Origin: Struthio camelus
Taxonomy: Eukaryota; Chordata; Aves; Struthioniformes; Struthionidae
Direction: 5' to 3'
NCBI RefSeq assembly: GCF_040807025.1
Contig: NC_090968.1
Coordinates: 7,429,906-7,493,905, forward strand
DNA length: 64,000 bases
In this document: positions 9,401 through 19,261 of the stretch, piece after piece
Numbering within the stretch: position 1 is the first letter of the stretch
Layout: every line of letters begins with the position of its first letter
Position numbers and translations under genes: made by a program
The notes under the pieces: model-generated
Told to the model about the DNA's origin: nothing
What the model saw: the letters and a program-made list of their open reading frames with translations, nothing else
Databases searched by the model: none

Positions 9401-11889
9401 AGGTGACCCTCCGCGCCAAGGTGTGGGGCGAAACAGCAGCGGAGGGCATTTCTGGACTCTGCTGCTCAGGGGCAGAGGAGTGAAGCGTGCTGTTCTGGAG
9501 GTGGGGGGGGTGGGAATCTCTGCTTGTAAGTGTTCGCACTGGTGGTGTCTGGGAGGGGAACGAGGGGCGCCTGTGCCGAGCCGTTCTGGGCGAGAGCGAG
9601 GCCTAGAGGGGACCGACGCGTGAGCAGGGAGCGCTCGCGCTGGGGAGCTTTTGAACGGCAGGCTGCTCGCCGAGAGCTCGCTCGGCGGCAGCGTGGCACG
9701 GGAAGAGCTGTGGCGAGGACGGGTTGCCTTGGAAATGTCCTCTTGATGCATTTGTAGGGATCGCCGCTGTGGGAAGCTCGTTTGTGAATATGCGGGTCGT
9801 AAGCCGTTTACTAAGGAAAAAGCTGCGGTCATTTACACCCGGGTGCGGCACTCGTTGTGCGTGACGTTAGACTACATGCAGCCGCCCACGCAGAGGGACC
9901 CAATGCTGGTGAACGACGGCACCGTCTGCGACGAGCACATGGTAAGCCCTCCTTAGGAACGCTGGTTTTGTCTCTGCGATCGGAAGAGTTGTAGAGGGTG
10001 CTGCCGTGGTAGCGGTGTCAGGGCCCCTAGGGCGGCTGCTTTTCCCATCAGCGCGCTTCCGAACGAGTCGGGAGCTGCGTGTGGATGGAGGTGGTGTCGG
10101 ACAGGGCCCGGCTCGAAGGCTGCCGCTCCGAAGCGGGCTCCTGGAAGCCCCGTGGCTCTCAGGAGCGAGCGAGCGTGCGTGATGAGTGTGTGCTGTCTGC
10201 TGAGCTGCGATGCATGTCTTTGGCTTCTAGATCTGCATGAACCAGAAGTGCGTGCCTGCTGCCGTCTTGAACTATAAGTGTGACATAAAGACGAAATGCC
10301 ACAATCACGGTGTAAGTAGCAATGCCTTGTGCTCTCATTGGTGTGCCGGCAGGCTCTCCCGATCCGTCCCTTGCCAAAGCTGTGTGACGTGTCTGGAGGG
10401 AGAGAGAGCTGGGGAGGGAGGAGGAATTGGTGGAGGAAGTCCTGGAGTCTCTCTGGAGTCTGCATTGTTAGCAGCTATGAAACAAATCTCTTGGTGGCTA
10501 GGTGTGGGAGAAGTGGCAGGCCAGTGGGCTCAGCTCACTGCCCCTGCCCAGGAGGAAGCGGCCCAGCCTCTCTGCAGGCTGGGCCCAAGTGCTAAAGATG
10601 GGATAGAAGGTGAGGCCCCCCCCCCTCCCCCCCCCCCCGGAGAGAGCACAGTTGTGCAGGACCCTGACGGTGTGTAATCAGCCTGGTCCTAGCAGCTGGG
10701 TGTTTTGAGTTGCTCCCTGCCCCGGTCATGGGGAGCGACCGTGGGACTGAGTCGCTGACGGCCCTGTCTATAAAGAGGTCTATATGTGTGCGCCTGGGAG
10801 CCTCAGGTGAGTTGTGCATGCGAAACCTTTGCCTTGTGCTGCCTGCTGCGATGTGTCTGCCAAGGCATTTGGCATACGTGTGAAGCTGGTGGTGACGCCT
10901 GGTAGCTAACGGGCGTGTGTTTCCTTCTTCTTGCTGAACGGCAGGTTTGCAATAACAAAGGGCTCTGTCATTGCCATCCCGGCTGGCAGCCGCCAACGTG
11001 CCGAGAGAAAGGGAGCACAATGGGAGGAAGCAGCGAGAGCCTGTTCAGAGGCGGTAAGCAGCAGGGGCAGTTCCTGCTCCCGGGTCCTTTTCTGATGGCC
11101 AGGCCGCACCGCTTGCCTGGGGTGAAGGCAAGGGAAAGCGGCGCGTGCAGTGGAGTAGGCGCGAGCTGGAGTCAGGAGCGCCAGTCTCGGGGCCGTCAGT
11201 GGGCTGGGTCCTGTAGTGAGGGAGCAGGGCCGAGGTGGCTGGAGACGAGCTGCGAGTGCCAGGCTTGGGAGTGGGATCCTGCGGGGCTCTCGTGGGTCGC
11301 TGAGGAAGTAGTAGCTGTGGCCTAGGGAGGCAGATGGTAGCTGCAGGTATGCGTGTTCCTGTGGCTGTGTAGACATCTGGAGCTGTGCAGCTGTGCTGCC
11401 ATGCCGGTCTGGGTGGGTGGGCATTGTGGTCCGGAGGGCTCTGCTTTGTGTGCCAAAGGAGGTTATGTCTGCCCTTTCTCTAGGGGATGCCATCGACCCG
11501 AGCGGGACTGTGGTGAGGAACTGGCTCCTTATAAGTTTCTGCCTCTTTCTGCCCATCCTCATTGGGTCTGCTGTCCTGATTATTAGGAGAAATGAATGGT
11601 GCCGGTGTCGCGTGCCGGAGCAGTCGCCATCTGATGAGTAAGTGAGCCTGGCTCATGGACGGGTGTAATGTGTGTGTATGTCTGTGGGTGGTTTCTTTTT
11701 TGTTGGGGTTGGGGGGGGGGGGAAATAGCTGCTGTGCATGTGCTGTTATGTGCAGTGCTGGTGGAGGTGGTGCGGTCCTGCCAGCGGGTGCTCTGTGGCA
11801 GAGGGTGTTGTGGGGCTGTGCCTGTGGTGAAGGGGCCTGGCAGCTAACTGGAGTCTCCACTCGGTGTTTTTTCCTGCAGGGTGTTATGA
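345..11889 (+). CDS. ADAM2: ADAM2-like sperm membrane protein (fertilin beta), 3' 17 exons, 5' end outside window
   Basis: Disintegrin-metalloprotease family protein; ADAM2 pairs with other sperm ADAMs in sperm-egg adhesion and sperm migration. Seventeen exons join in one frame to give 656 visible residues: prodomain (1-115), metalloprotease-like domain (115-315), disintegrin (328-415), Cys-rich (415-540), EGF-like (556-585), transmembrane segment (616-636) and a basic tail. The HExxHxxGxxH zinc site is absent: the aligned stretch reads AQLLGLSLGIGYDD (255-268), so the protein should not be a protease, as in mammalian ADAM2. Exons: 345-423, 2365-2441, 2562-2739, 3582-3647, 3937-4008, 4146-4312, 4422-4503, 5094-5230, 5541-5721, 6725-6814, 8122-8320, 9232-9337, 9758-9941, 10231-10311, 10945-11053, 11484-11637, 11880-11889. 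Human ADAM2 is about 735 residues, so only the signal peptide and early prodomain are missing. ADAM32 or ADAM18 are alternatives; the neighbouring IDO genes and the recalled ADAM2 sequence favour ADAM2. Confidence 0.85.
2365..2441 (+). CDS. ADAM2: ADAM2 exon b: prodomain
   Basis: Encodes residues 27-51 plus two bases of codon 52, including the family hallmarks CFYEGYVEG and STCSGL. Acceptor ttttcag, donor gtaaat. Confidence 0.87.
2562..2739 (+). CDS. ADAM2: ADAM2 exon c: prodomain
   Basis: Residues 52-111. It carries GILQLANATYGIEPL, the conserved prodomain stretch that follows STCSGL. The split codon makes Ser where mammals usually have Arg. Acceptor gttttgcag, donor gtgagt. Confidence 0.87.
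3582..3647 (+). CDS. ADAM2: ADAM2 exon d: start of metalloprotease-like domain
   Basis: Residues 112-133, with RYLEVHAILDKAL, which matches the first beta strand of the reprolysin fold (RYIE...VVD.AL). Codon-phase 0 at both ends. Acceptor ccctgaag, donor gtaagt. Confidence 0.86.
3937..4008 (+). CDS. ADAM2: ADAM2 exon e: metalloprotease-like domain
   Basis: Residues 134-157, YDYMGADRDAV onward, the first helix region of the domain. Acceptor tgtttcag, donor gtaagt; 24 whole codons. Confidence 0.87.
4146..4312 (+). CDS. ADAM2: ADAM2 exon f: metalloprotease-like domain
   Basis: Residues 158-212 plus two bases of codon 213. It contains LNLTIVLTSLEFW and the helix ELLRTFLQWK, both typical of ADAM2. 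Acceptor tttttccag, donor gtaaga. Confidence 0.87.
4422..4503 (+). CDS. ADAM2: ADAM2 exon g: metalloprotease-like domain
   Basis: Completes codon 213 and encodes 214-240: YREQPRYVGAV, then a conserved Cys and NYAGGVAL. Acceptor tgttccgcag, donor gtacgg. The donor is weak but the frame fits the next exon. Confidence 0.83.
5094..5230 (+). CDS. ADAM2: ADAM2 exon h: dead zinc site
   Basis: Residues 241-285 plus two bases. It covers the position of the catalytic helix. All three zinc His and the catalytic Glu of HExxHxxGxxH are replaced (Gln256, Leu257, Leu260, Tyr266), while the following Asp and Cys framework is kept. Acceptor ccattgtag, donor gtaaga. Confidence 0.88.
5541..5721 (+). CDS. ADAM2: ADAM2 exon i: end of protease-like domain, start of disintegrin domain
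   Basis: Residues 286-346. FSSCSVRDF and QCLWNKP close the metalloprotease-like domain; VCGNKVVEPGEACDCG (328-343) opens the disintegrin domain. Acceptor gactttcag, donor gtgagt. Confidence 0.9.
6725..6814 (+). CDS. ADAM2: ADAM2 exon j: disintegrin domain
   Basis: Thirty codons (347-376) with seven cysteines in disintegrin spacing (CCTVGC, GPCCWRC). Acceptor aactttcag, donor gtaagc. Confidence 0.88.
8122..8320 (+). CDS. ADAM2: ADAM2 exon k: disintegrin loop and start of Cys-rich domain
   Basis: Residues 377-442 plus one base. The disintegrin loop lies between Cys384 and Cys398 and carries Glu391-Cys392-Glu393 at its tip. EYCNGTSGQC and DGHPC follow as in all ADAMs. Acceptor ttcccctag, donor gtaacg. 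Confidence 0.9.
9232..9337 (+). CDS. ADAM2: ADAM2 exon l: Cys-rich domain
   Basis: Residues 443-477 plus two bases: PPACYEEINGQ and GHCGSDPSGY. Acceptor gtttgcag, donor gtaagt. A second in-register gtaagt lies 4 nt further on, but only the first keeps the frame into the next exon. Confidence 0.86.
9758..9941 (+). CDS. ADAM2: ADAM2 exon m: Cys-rich domain
   Basis: Residues 478-539. It starts with DRRCGKLVCEY, the conserved CGKL.C motif, and ends at DGTVCDEHM. Acceptor gcatttgtag, donor gtaagc. Confidence 0.88.
10231..10311 (+). CDS. ADAM2: ADAM2 exon n: start of EGF-like domain
   Basis: Twenty-seven codons (540-566): ICMNQKCV, then the first EGF-like cysteines (556 and 562). Acceptor ggcttctag, donor gtaagt. 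Confidence 0.87.
10617..10638. repeat. Poly(C) tract in an ADAM2 intron
   Basis: A run of C interrupted by a single T, between the EGF-like exons. It is a likely slippage site and sequencing problem spot. Confidence 0.8.
10945..11053 (+). CDS. ADAM2: ADAM2 exon o: EGF-like domain
   Basis: Residues 567-602 plus one base: VCNNKGLCHCHPGWQPPTC gives the C-x5-C-x-C-x8-C end of the EGF-like repeat. A Gly/Ser-rich juxtamembrane stretch follows. Acceptor aacggcag, donor gtaagc. Confidence 0.87.
11484..11637 (+). CDS. ADAM2: ADAM2 exon p: transmembrane segment and tail
   Basis: Residues 603-653 plus two bases. A 21-residue hydrophobic stretch (616-636, WLLISFCLFLPILIG...) is followed by RR and a Cys/Arg tail, giving a type I membrane protein. 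Donor gtaagt at 11638; if the intron is retained, taa at 11639-11641 stops translation at the same place. Confidence 0.85.
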
Positions 11890-12195
11890 AGACAGAAGGT
11901 GTGCTGCGTGAGCTGAGCAGTCGTGTGGACCCGGGCAGGTGGGGGCCTGGGTGTTGATGGTGGAGCTCTGGAAAGGAAGACAGATGATTGATAGTGCGAC
12001 ACAGCCTGCTTGAGGAGCGTTCTGCTAGGCTGGTCCTGGTGAGGCCGGAGAGCTAAGGCACATTGGCGAGGCCTCGAGGGACTGCCTCGTGGAAGATGGC
12101 CCCAGTCTGCTGACAGGCGGTGCATTGCTTGCTGTAAGTGGCTGCAGTTTATGTTGGCTTTTGTCTTGTTCAATAAAAGGTCTGTCTTAGTGATG
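11880..12195 (+). CDS. ADAM2: ADAM2 last exon: three codons, stop and 3' UTR
   Basis: After acceptor ttttttcctgcag the frame reads Glu-Val-Leu, then tga at 11887-11889. The rest is 3' UTR up to the poly(A) signal at 12172. The exact cleavage point is inferred. Confidence 0.6.
12172..12177 (+). terminator. Poly(A) signal of the ADAM2-like gene
   Basis: AATAAA about 290 nt after the stop, followed within 20-60 nt by a GT-rich stretch (gagtgtggtgtcggtgctg), the usual downstream element. Cleavage is expected near 12190. Confidence 0.75.
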
Positions 12196-13640
12196 CTCGA
12201 GTCCTGTGCTGCCTCTGAGTGTGGTGTCGGTGCTGTCTGTGTGGAGCGAGGGAGAGCGAGAGGAGGAGTGAGTGGGGGGGCTGCTGTGGGAGCCTGGCTG
12301 CCTGGTGTCTGCTGCGCGTGTGCCTGGTGGAGGTGAGCTCAGTACAGTTAGTTGGAGGGTGCATGATGGAGGGGAGCAGTGGTCTGGTGCCCCGGTGGCC
12401 TGGAAAGGGGAGGCTGTGGACAGGGGCAGCAGGAAGGAGAGGTGCGTGGCTGTGTCCCCTGGAGTTGGGGTGCTGGAGCAGAGCAGGGCTTGGTACTGGT
12501 GAGTGAGGCCTCTGGGGTGCCTGGCGGAGCAGGTGGTATGTGCTAGGCAGGTTTGGGGGGGGGGGGTGGGTCTGACCCCGTAGGTGTGAGGCAGAGTTGG
12601 TGCTGCAGCTGAGTGGGTGCCTGGTGTGTGCGTGCTCTCCTGGGGCGGTGCGGAGAGTGGAGCAGCACTCTGGGTGGAGCTAGTCTGCAGAGGTGGTGAG
12701 GTGGTGGCCAGGAAAGCAGTGTGTCAGTCAGTCAGTCGGTCAATGTGTTGGGCAGTCTGCTGACTGGTGGGTGGTGCTGCCTGTGGAGGGGCCGGCTCTC
12801 AGCAGCGTGCCCAGGTTGGCCTTGGGCAGGGCTCCCTGCAGGTGGCTTGCGGGCAGCTGGTGAGTAGGGCAGGTCTGTAGCTGAGGCCTGGAGCCAGGCT
12901 GGTCCTAGCCCCGAGAGCCGAGTGCCCCCAGGTGGCCTGCCTGGCCCTAGGGGCGCCTCATGGGCAGTGAGGCCTCTGAGGGGTGGTGGTGCCCTGGAGA
13001 GAAGTGCTGGAGTGGAGTGGGGCTGGTCCTTGGCCCTGGGGAGCCGCGATGGGCAGCCCTGATGGTTGGTCTCTGCTGGGGCCCCCGAGGGCTGGAGGAG
13101 GGAACCTGCCCGAAGAAGAGTGTGTGGGGTAGGGCTGAGGTTGGCTAAGCCTAGCGGGGTGGCCTGCCTCCCGTGCTGGAGGGGGCTCAGGGCTGGCCAG
13201 CTCCCTCCGCAGGCAGAGGCCAGTGGTGCCAGGCAGGGCACTTAGCCGCAGCTCCGAGCCAGGGGCCCTGGCCCTGGCCCCTGCTGGGCGTGGGGCTGGT
13301 GGAGAGGCTGGAGCCCTGGCTGGGGTCCTGAGGGCTCCAGGGCGGCCTGGCCTGGAGCTCCAGGGAGCAGGCCCGTGGACCAGGGGCCCGGGCCAGGGAA
13401 GGGCCCCCTGGGCCCGGGCGCTCCGGCCCCGGAGCGGGGGAGAAGGGAGACCTACCTGGAGGAGGAGAGGGGCCCCCGGGGCGAGGGCCTGCCCCGGAGG
13501 GCTGCAGGAGCTCGGGCAGAGTGGCGGGCCCCGGCCCCGCTCTCTCGCCCCGCGAACTGCCACGCTAACTGCCCCGTTTGCTCGTCCCCGTTCGCTGCGC
13601 TCCCGCGGTCGCTTGAGCGCGCCCCGTTTTGAGCGGGCTG
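12196..13640. other. Intergenic, strongly G-rich on the + strand
   Basis: No supported exon. The + strand is rich in G and TGG/GGTG words, with G runs at about 11709-11722 and 12549-12560, in continuity with the end of ADAM2. The bias ends at about 13640. Confidence 0.7.
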
Positions 13641-14058
13641 CGCCTGCCCCCCCAGCAGGGCCCTCCAATCACAGCCCCAGGCCCACCACGCAGCCCCACC
13701 ACCTCCCAGAGAGCCTCTCCATTGGGGGGGGGGCCTGCCCAGAGCTCCCAGGCCACTTCGACCCCCCCCCCCCAACACTCACTCCACCTCCTCCACTGGA
13801 GGTAGCTAGATGCTAGAGAGACAATGGATCCAAGACCCCTGCCTTGGCCTGGGAGCCCACCACCATCCTGGCCACAGCTCCCGGCCGGGAAGCCCCCCCC
13901 CTCTCTCTCTCCCCCACCTCCCCCTCACTCTCAGCACCTACCTGCCTAGCTGACTATCTATCTATCTCTCTATCATCTCCCCTGCCTCACAAACACTGCC
14001 CAGCACCTCCGCACAGCTCACCCCAGCACCCCCTCCACCCACAGACACCTCCACCCAC

Positions 14059-14084
14059 CTAGCTAGCTAGCTAGCTAGCTAGCT
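14059..14084. repeat. (CTAG)n microsatellite
   Basis: About six and a half copies of the self-complementary tetranucleotide ctag. Confidence 0.9.
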
Positions 14085-15272
14085 GTCTGCCTGTCGGTCT
14101 ATCAGTCATCTCCCTCCCTCCCTGCCAATCACTCATCTCCCTCTCCAGCTCCTCCACCTCCACCCAGGACACACGGGCACAGGCAGCCTCCAGAGGTGGC
14201 CCGCACCACCGTCCCCTGCAGGCTGCCGCTCTTCCCCCACCAACACCAGACAAGACCCTGCCAGTCTCCTACAACCTCCCAGACATCTACCTGCCTGTGT
14301 CTCCATTTCTCTCTCTCTCCTCTCCAGCACTTCCCCACAGCAAACACACGCTCACCAAAGGGCCACCCGGCCAGGCTCAGGGCCACACTCTCCCCCCACA
14401 CACTCTGCCCCACCACTGCCCCATACATCTTTCTGAGCCACCCACAGCAGCACCTAGAGGCACTCCACATCCCTGCCCATCTATCTATCTCCCCCTGCCC
14501 ATCTATGTCTAGCCCCATGCAGCCAGCTACCCACCATCACCTTCACTCCCATCCATCATCCTCGCCCCCTGGCCACCCCTCTCTGCCACAGTCCCCCCCC
14601 CCCCCCATCACACCACTACCCCCACTCCACTCTCCACCAGGCCCCTCACCTCCCACCCCCTGCTCCAGACTCCAACCCGGCTGCTCCTCACCTCACCACT
14701 CCACTCCACTCCAGCCCACTCTCCTCTTCTACTCTGCCCACCACAACAACCACCTCCGCACCCTTTCCCCACCCTGCACTCTGCTCCTCCTAGGCCACCC
14801 CAGCCCCTAGCCTGCCCCACAGATCCCACCTGCCCTCCCAACCTGCCAGCCAGCAGACTCCCCTCCAGCACAGCCTCTACCCATGAAAGCCTCCGCTGAC
14901 ACTAAGCCCCGGCCCCTCTGACTCCCACACAGCCACCACCCTAGGGGACTGCAAGGCCACAGGCCACAGCACAAGCTCCTCAGAGTCCCTTGCACACAAA
15001 CAACCCTCTCGCTGCCTGCCGGCCTGCTCAGGGAACCAGCAGCACCCCTTCACAACCCACACTCCCTTTCTTCCTTTCTTCCTTACAGCACCAGTCCACA
15101 CACAGCTCTCTCAGCATGACCACAGGCCCTCTCCAGCAGCCCCCACCAGACGCACCTTGCCCCACCACTAAGCTCCATCGCACACAGCCAGGCCCACAAC
15201 CAAACACTGCTGCCGCAGAGACCCAGGCCAGGCAGCCGCAGCCCAGCACCGCTCCACACAGCTGCTGCCATC

Positions 15273-15292
15273 TATCCATCCATCCATCCATC
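15273..15292. repeat. (CCAT)n microsatellite
   Basis: About five copies; a shorter related run (acccatccatccatct) lies near 15352-15367. Confidence 0.85.
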
Positions 15293-15530
15293 TCCCTCTC
15301 TCTTTCTCTCCAACAAGGCCTCTCTCTCACCTAGCCCAGACACTACTATCTACCCATCCATCCATCTCTCTCTCTCTCTCCAACAATGTCTCTGTCTCTC
15401 ACTGAGCCCAGATACTACTTGCTCTCCCTCTTCCTTTCCTTCCTCCTCTCTGCCTTTCCTTCCTCCTCTCTGCCTTTCCTTCCTTTGCCCCATGCCAATA
15501 CTGCACACTGGCCATCACAAACTGTCTTTC

Positions 15531-15563
15531 TTACTTGCTTACTTACTTGCTTGCTTGCTTACC
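15531..15563. repeat. (TTAC/TTGC)n microsatellite
   Basis: About eight tetranucleotide units alternating ttac and ttgc. Confidence 0.85.
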
Positions 15564-15764
15564 TGCACAGCCCACAGCCAGCAGGGACATCTCCAGCACT
15601 TGCTGCTCCACCAGATAGACACGCAGCCCAGGAGGCACCACAGCCAACAGCCCTGGCCATGTCCTGCAAAAGAGACTGTGCCCAGACCTCCTGGCACACC
15701 TCCAACTTCTTCTCTGGGCACCTCTCTCTTCTCACCTCTGCAGGGGAGCTCTGTGTGCACACAC

Positions 15765-15804
15765 ACCACCGCCACCGCCGCCACCACCACCACCGCCACC
15801 GCCA
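15765..15804. repeat. (CCACCG)n / (CCA)n repeat
   Basis: A run of cca and ccg trinucleotides, about thirteen units. Confidence 0.85.
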
Positions 15805-17696
15805 GGTATAGAGGCAAGGAGGCACCCAGGCTGACAGACTGCGCTGGCCATGTCCTGCAAAAGAGAGCCCACCCAGGCTCCATGGCACACTGCTGCCTTC
15901 TTCTTCTCCAGGCACCTTCTCCAGACCTCACTCCTCCAAGAAGATCCGGGCACACATAGCTTCTTCCCATCCTGGGGCCAGCTTCCCTGCAGAAAACACA
16001 GCAGCCTCACAGACACCACCCACAACACAAGACTACAGAAACTCACTCACTCACTCCACCTTGGCACCCCGGGGTCTGCAGCGCTCCCTGCCCGCCTGCC
16101 TGCTCCTTCGCGTCCTCCTGCTAGAGCCCAGCACAGCAGACAACAGCTTCAGCACCTACAGCAAGACCTGCTTCCCCCACACTCCTCCAGAAGGAGGCTC
16201 ACCAAAACACATGACAACACACACACACACAGTGGCTCCCTTCCTACACCGCACACTCCCTGGCTCCATCTTCCCAGAGGCGGTTGGCACCCTGAGAAAG
16301 CACAGCCTGCAATCAATCAGCCACGGGCACCCTCCCGCCCGGCGGGGGCCCGACACGAGGAAGCAGCAACGCGCTCCCCTGCCCAAAAGGAATGGGAACC
16401 TGAAAACAACACTTGTCCACTAAGGGCAAGCACTGACCTGAGCTTGCCAGGCAGCTGCAGAACTGGCAACCACTATCCACCCAAAAGTCTCTCATGTGCA
16501 ACACACCCACACACACACCAACCCACCCACCCAGCAGCTCATGCAAATATACCTGTCTACATATGAGGTTCAGAGGCAGCAGCTCCTCATTACTTACTGC
16601 CCTCCGCTCCCTGCCCAGAGGGTGACAGAGCAGGACCCGGCGAGACCACACCCCCAGCGTGGCCCACGGGGACAGGAGCCAGACCCTGCAGACCCAAGAG
16701 ACATTTCCCATCGCAGAGGACGGGCTCCTGCTCCCAGACCCACTGCTCAGAGTGGCACGGGCCACAGCTACCACCCGAGACAGACAGTCCCTGCCCAGGG
16801 CGTTCTGCACAGAGGTCACGCGCACCCTGTGCGCAGCCAGAGCGGGCACGGGGGCCAACTGCAGGCCACCTTCTGCCCCTGCGGCACCGCCAGGAGCACT
16901 CGCTGCACAAGCAGGCACAAATCACCAACCTCTTACCGAGCGGCCACTCTCCACAGCTCCACTTCCCTCCGTCTCCCCAGGCCAGTGCTAGCCCCAGCCG
17001 CCCCAACGCTGCAGTGCTGCACTGCTCTCCAGCCCCTAGAGCGCACGCTCGGGCTCCTGCAGCGCACCTCTGGCCCCGGCGGCACCAGGGCGCAGAGCTA
17101 CGCGGGCGTAGCACCTCTCCGGCAGATCTACCTCCGCCGCGGCCTGGCTCCCGGCGCTGCAGCCCGCCCGCCCGCCCGCCCCCAGCGGGGTCACACCATC
17201 CACTGCTTTCACCACGAAAGCCAAAGGGATGTGAAACTCCACAGCAACACCAGCCTCAGCTCAGGGGCAATGGCACTGCCCTGCTCCTAGTCCAGACAGA
17301 GGCTCCTCAGCCCCGTTACCACTCACTATCTATCTGCACCAGGACCCTCTCCAACATCTGCGCTGCAGGAGCGTGCATGCACACACACAGCACACGGCAC
17401 TGCCGCACAGGCTCCCGGCCACGGCACATCTTCACAAGGCCTAGGAGCTCCCGGGCTCACAGCCGCACCACCACTAAGGCTCCAGGAGACTTCCTAGCAG
17501 AGAAATTGCCTCCTGCCGCTCTGCTGGCCCAGCAGAAGCCCTCCCAGTCTCACCAGCCCCTGCACACCCAGCGCTGACCTCCCCTGCAGCTGCCGAGGCA
17601 AGAGAGAAAGGGAGAAACCCACCCGCTTGTCCTGGGGCTGCCTTGGGGTGGGGGGGGCCCGGAAGGGACCGCCGGCACCGCTGCAGGCCAGGCCGC

Positions 17697-17823
17697 GCTC
17701 CCGCCCGGGGTCCTGGTGCTCCGCGGGCAGCCACAGCATCCTCTCCTCCAGCACGTCCCCTCCAGCCTGCGCTGGCGGGGCAACACAGGCTCCTCCGGGG
17801 GGGGGGGGGACGTCCAGCTCCAG
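17697..17823 (+). pseudogene. IDO relic, candidate exon 2
   Basis: A stretch readable as PARGPG...TASSPP...LAGQHRLLR resembles the intact exon 2 (PAPYGP...IASSLPQLIAGHQLR), with insertions. It ends in gacgtccagctccag, compared with cgcgtccaccag. A G run now breaks the frame. Similarity in such GC-rich DNA may be chance. Confidence 0.3.
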
Positions 17824-17956
17824 GGGGGACGGGCATCGCGCCCTCAGCACTCCCCGGTGCCCAGCGGTAGCCACGCTGCATGCCACCTCCACAGCAAACA
17901 CCAGCACCCAAATTACACGGCGCACCCAGCACGCCGCTGCTGCCCAGGCCGCGGAG

Positions 17957-18066
17957 CCCCCTGCTCTGAGCAGGACACCGACCGCGCACACACCGACCGC
18001 TCCTCAGCCCGCCTCGTCCCCTGGGAGCTCCCCGGGACGCACAGCCCGCCGCCCCAGCAAGACGTC
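17957..18066 (+). pseudogene. IDO relic, candidate exon 3
   Basis: After an AG comes nine bases, then ctgagc, as in the intact exon 3 (atgcctcag then ctgagc). The codons for ALVL/ARLV-like residues (gcccgcctcgtc, ARLV as in recalled human IDO1) follow after 35 nt, against 36 nt in the intact exon. That spacing suggests a one-base loss. The rest of the exon is eroded and no good donor is seen. Confidence 0.42.
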
Positions 18067-18409
18067 GGGTCTCGGCCAGCGCCGACCCCCCTCTCCCCGC
18101 TCCCCGCGCCCCCCCCAGCCTCAGCGTCCCGCCTGCAGCCCCGCGGAGGACCAGCGTTAGCCCCGCTGCCCAGCTGGGCCGCTCTCGGGTCCGGCGGCAC
18201 AGACGCCCCACGGAGACCCCAGCGCCGGCAGCGTGCACCCGCGCCCCCGGAGATGCCCCCCTTCCCCAGCGGCCCTGGCGCGTCCCCGGCCGCAGCAGGC
18301 CAGCCGCTGGCGCGGGAACGCCCGGGGCGACCTCCTGCCTGCAGAGACAGAGCAGCCGGACTGCATGAGGACGGCCCGGGAGCTGCCCCCCGACGGAGGG
18401 ACGCCACCT

Positions 18410-18543
18410 CCGCAGGGCATCGCTGCCCCTTCTCCCGGCGCAGCTCCCCCCGCGCCCGCAGCCGGCCCCAGCGCTGGCAGCACCTCGCGGCGCCCGGGGC
18501 CGGCCGCCGTCCCGGCCCACGGCAGGAAGCGGGACCCCCGCGG
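18410..18543 (+). pseudogene. IDO relic, candidate exon 4
   Basis: One frame reads GIAAP near the start and AHGRKRDPRG at the end. Compare IAVP and ANWKKKDPNK in recalled human IDO1, and [10 protein letters not shown] in the intact gene here. The middle does not align and would need about 21 extra bases. The donor position has gcaggc instead of gtaaac. Confidence 0.3.
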
Positions 18544-18822
18544 GCAGGCAGAGTTCAAGGCTTCGCCACAATCCAGCCGCATGAATCCCTCCTCCCGTCG
18601 CTCCAGGCCCTCGTCCCGCCATCGCCACCCATCCGGTGCACCGCGCACCCAGCACCTCAGCCTCCTCGGGCTCCGCGCCCGCGGCAGGTCCACCGAGCGA
18701 CACCTTTACGCAGTGCTGAGCGCAGACAGCATCCCCGCACACGGCAAACAGCACTGCTGCCGTCCCCGAAGCACCACGGCACGGCACTGACCTGCTCCAT
18801 GGGACCCTGTTTCTCCCCGCAG

Positions 18823-18921
18823 GAACCCGGATGTCCTCTTCTCCGTCCCTGGTGCCGACAGCATCAAGGCGCCCTCCTCGCGTCCGTGCTCGTCGAGGCA
18901 GCGGCTGCACTCGGCGTCAAG
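18823..18921 (+). pseudogene. IDO relic, exon 6 with one-base deletion
   Basis: Acceptor gtttctccccgcag is intact and the exon ends gtcaag before gtctga. Frame 1 gives ENPDVLFSVPGADSIK; near 18869 the match moves to the next frame, ALLASVLVEAAAALGVK. The intact exon 6 (23956-24055) starts and ends at the same codon phases and is 100 nt, so exactly one base is missing here. The residue at the Phe163 position of human IDO1 would be Ala. Confidence 0.82.
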
Positions 18922-19261
18922 GTCTGAGCGGAGTGGGACCGGCTGCTTGCAGCAGCGCTGAGCCGGCGATGCTTCCCGCCCGGCACCTGCACCCCGGGAT
19001 GGGGCTCTGCCGGGCACAGACGATGGCAAAGGGGTCCCCCCACCCCAGGCCCCCGCCAGCCACAGCGGGGACACGTTTCATACTGCCACGCCAAGACCGC
19101 ACGGGGCAAAACAACTCTGCACTGGAGAAACCGGCCCCTCACTGAGCCGGGGCAGTACGGGGAAGCTCAGCCACGAGGGAAAGCAGGTCAGCCGGCACGT
19201 CACACCGCTCGCTGCAGGGAGGCTCCCACGATCCTGGAGTGCTGCAGTGCCAGACTGCCGG

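Larger units (their letters stand above)
13641..17690. other. Intergenic, strongly C-rich on the + strand, dense in simple repeats
   Basis: No supported exon on either strand. The + strand is dominated by CCA, CTC and CAC words with many short microsatellites. The open frames here (for example 16496-17290 + and 15539-15970 -) are low-complexity Pro/His/Thr or Gly/Trp strings. Confidence 0.65.

Noticed and set aside
17474-18910. 478-codon open frame on the minus strand and a 403-codon frame opposite it (17716-18927)
   Set aside because: GC-rich DNA with few stop codons; both translations are Gly/Ala/Arg/Pro-rich and match no family. The + strand carries the IDO relic in other frames.
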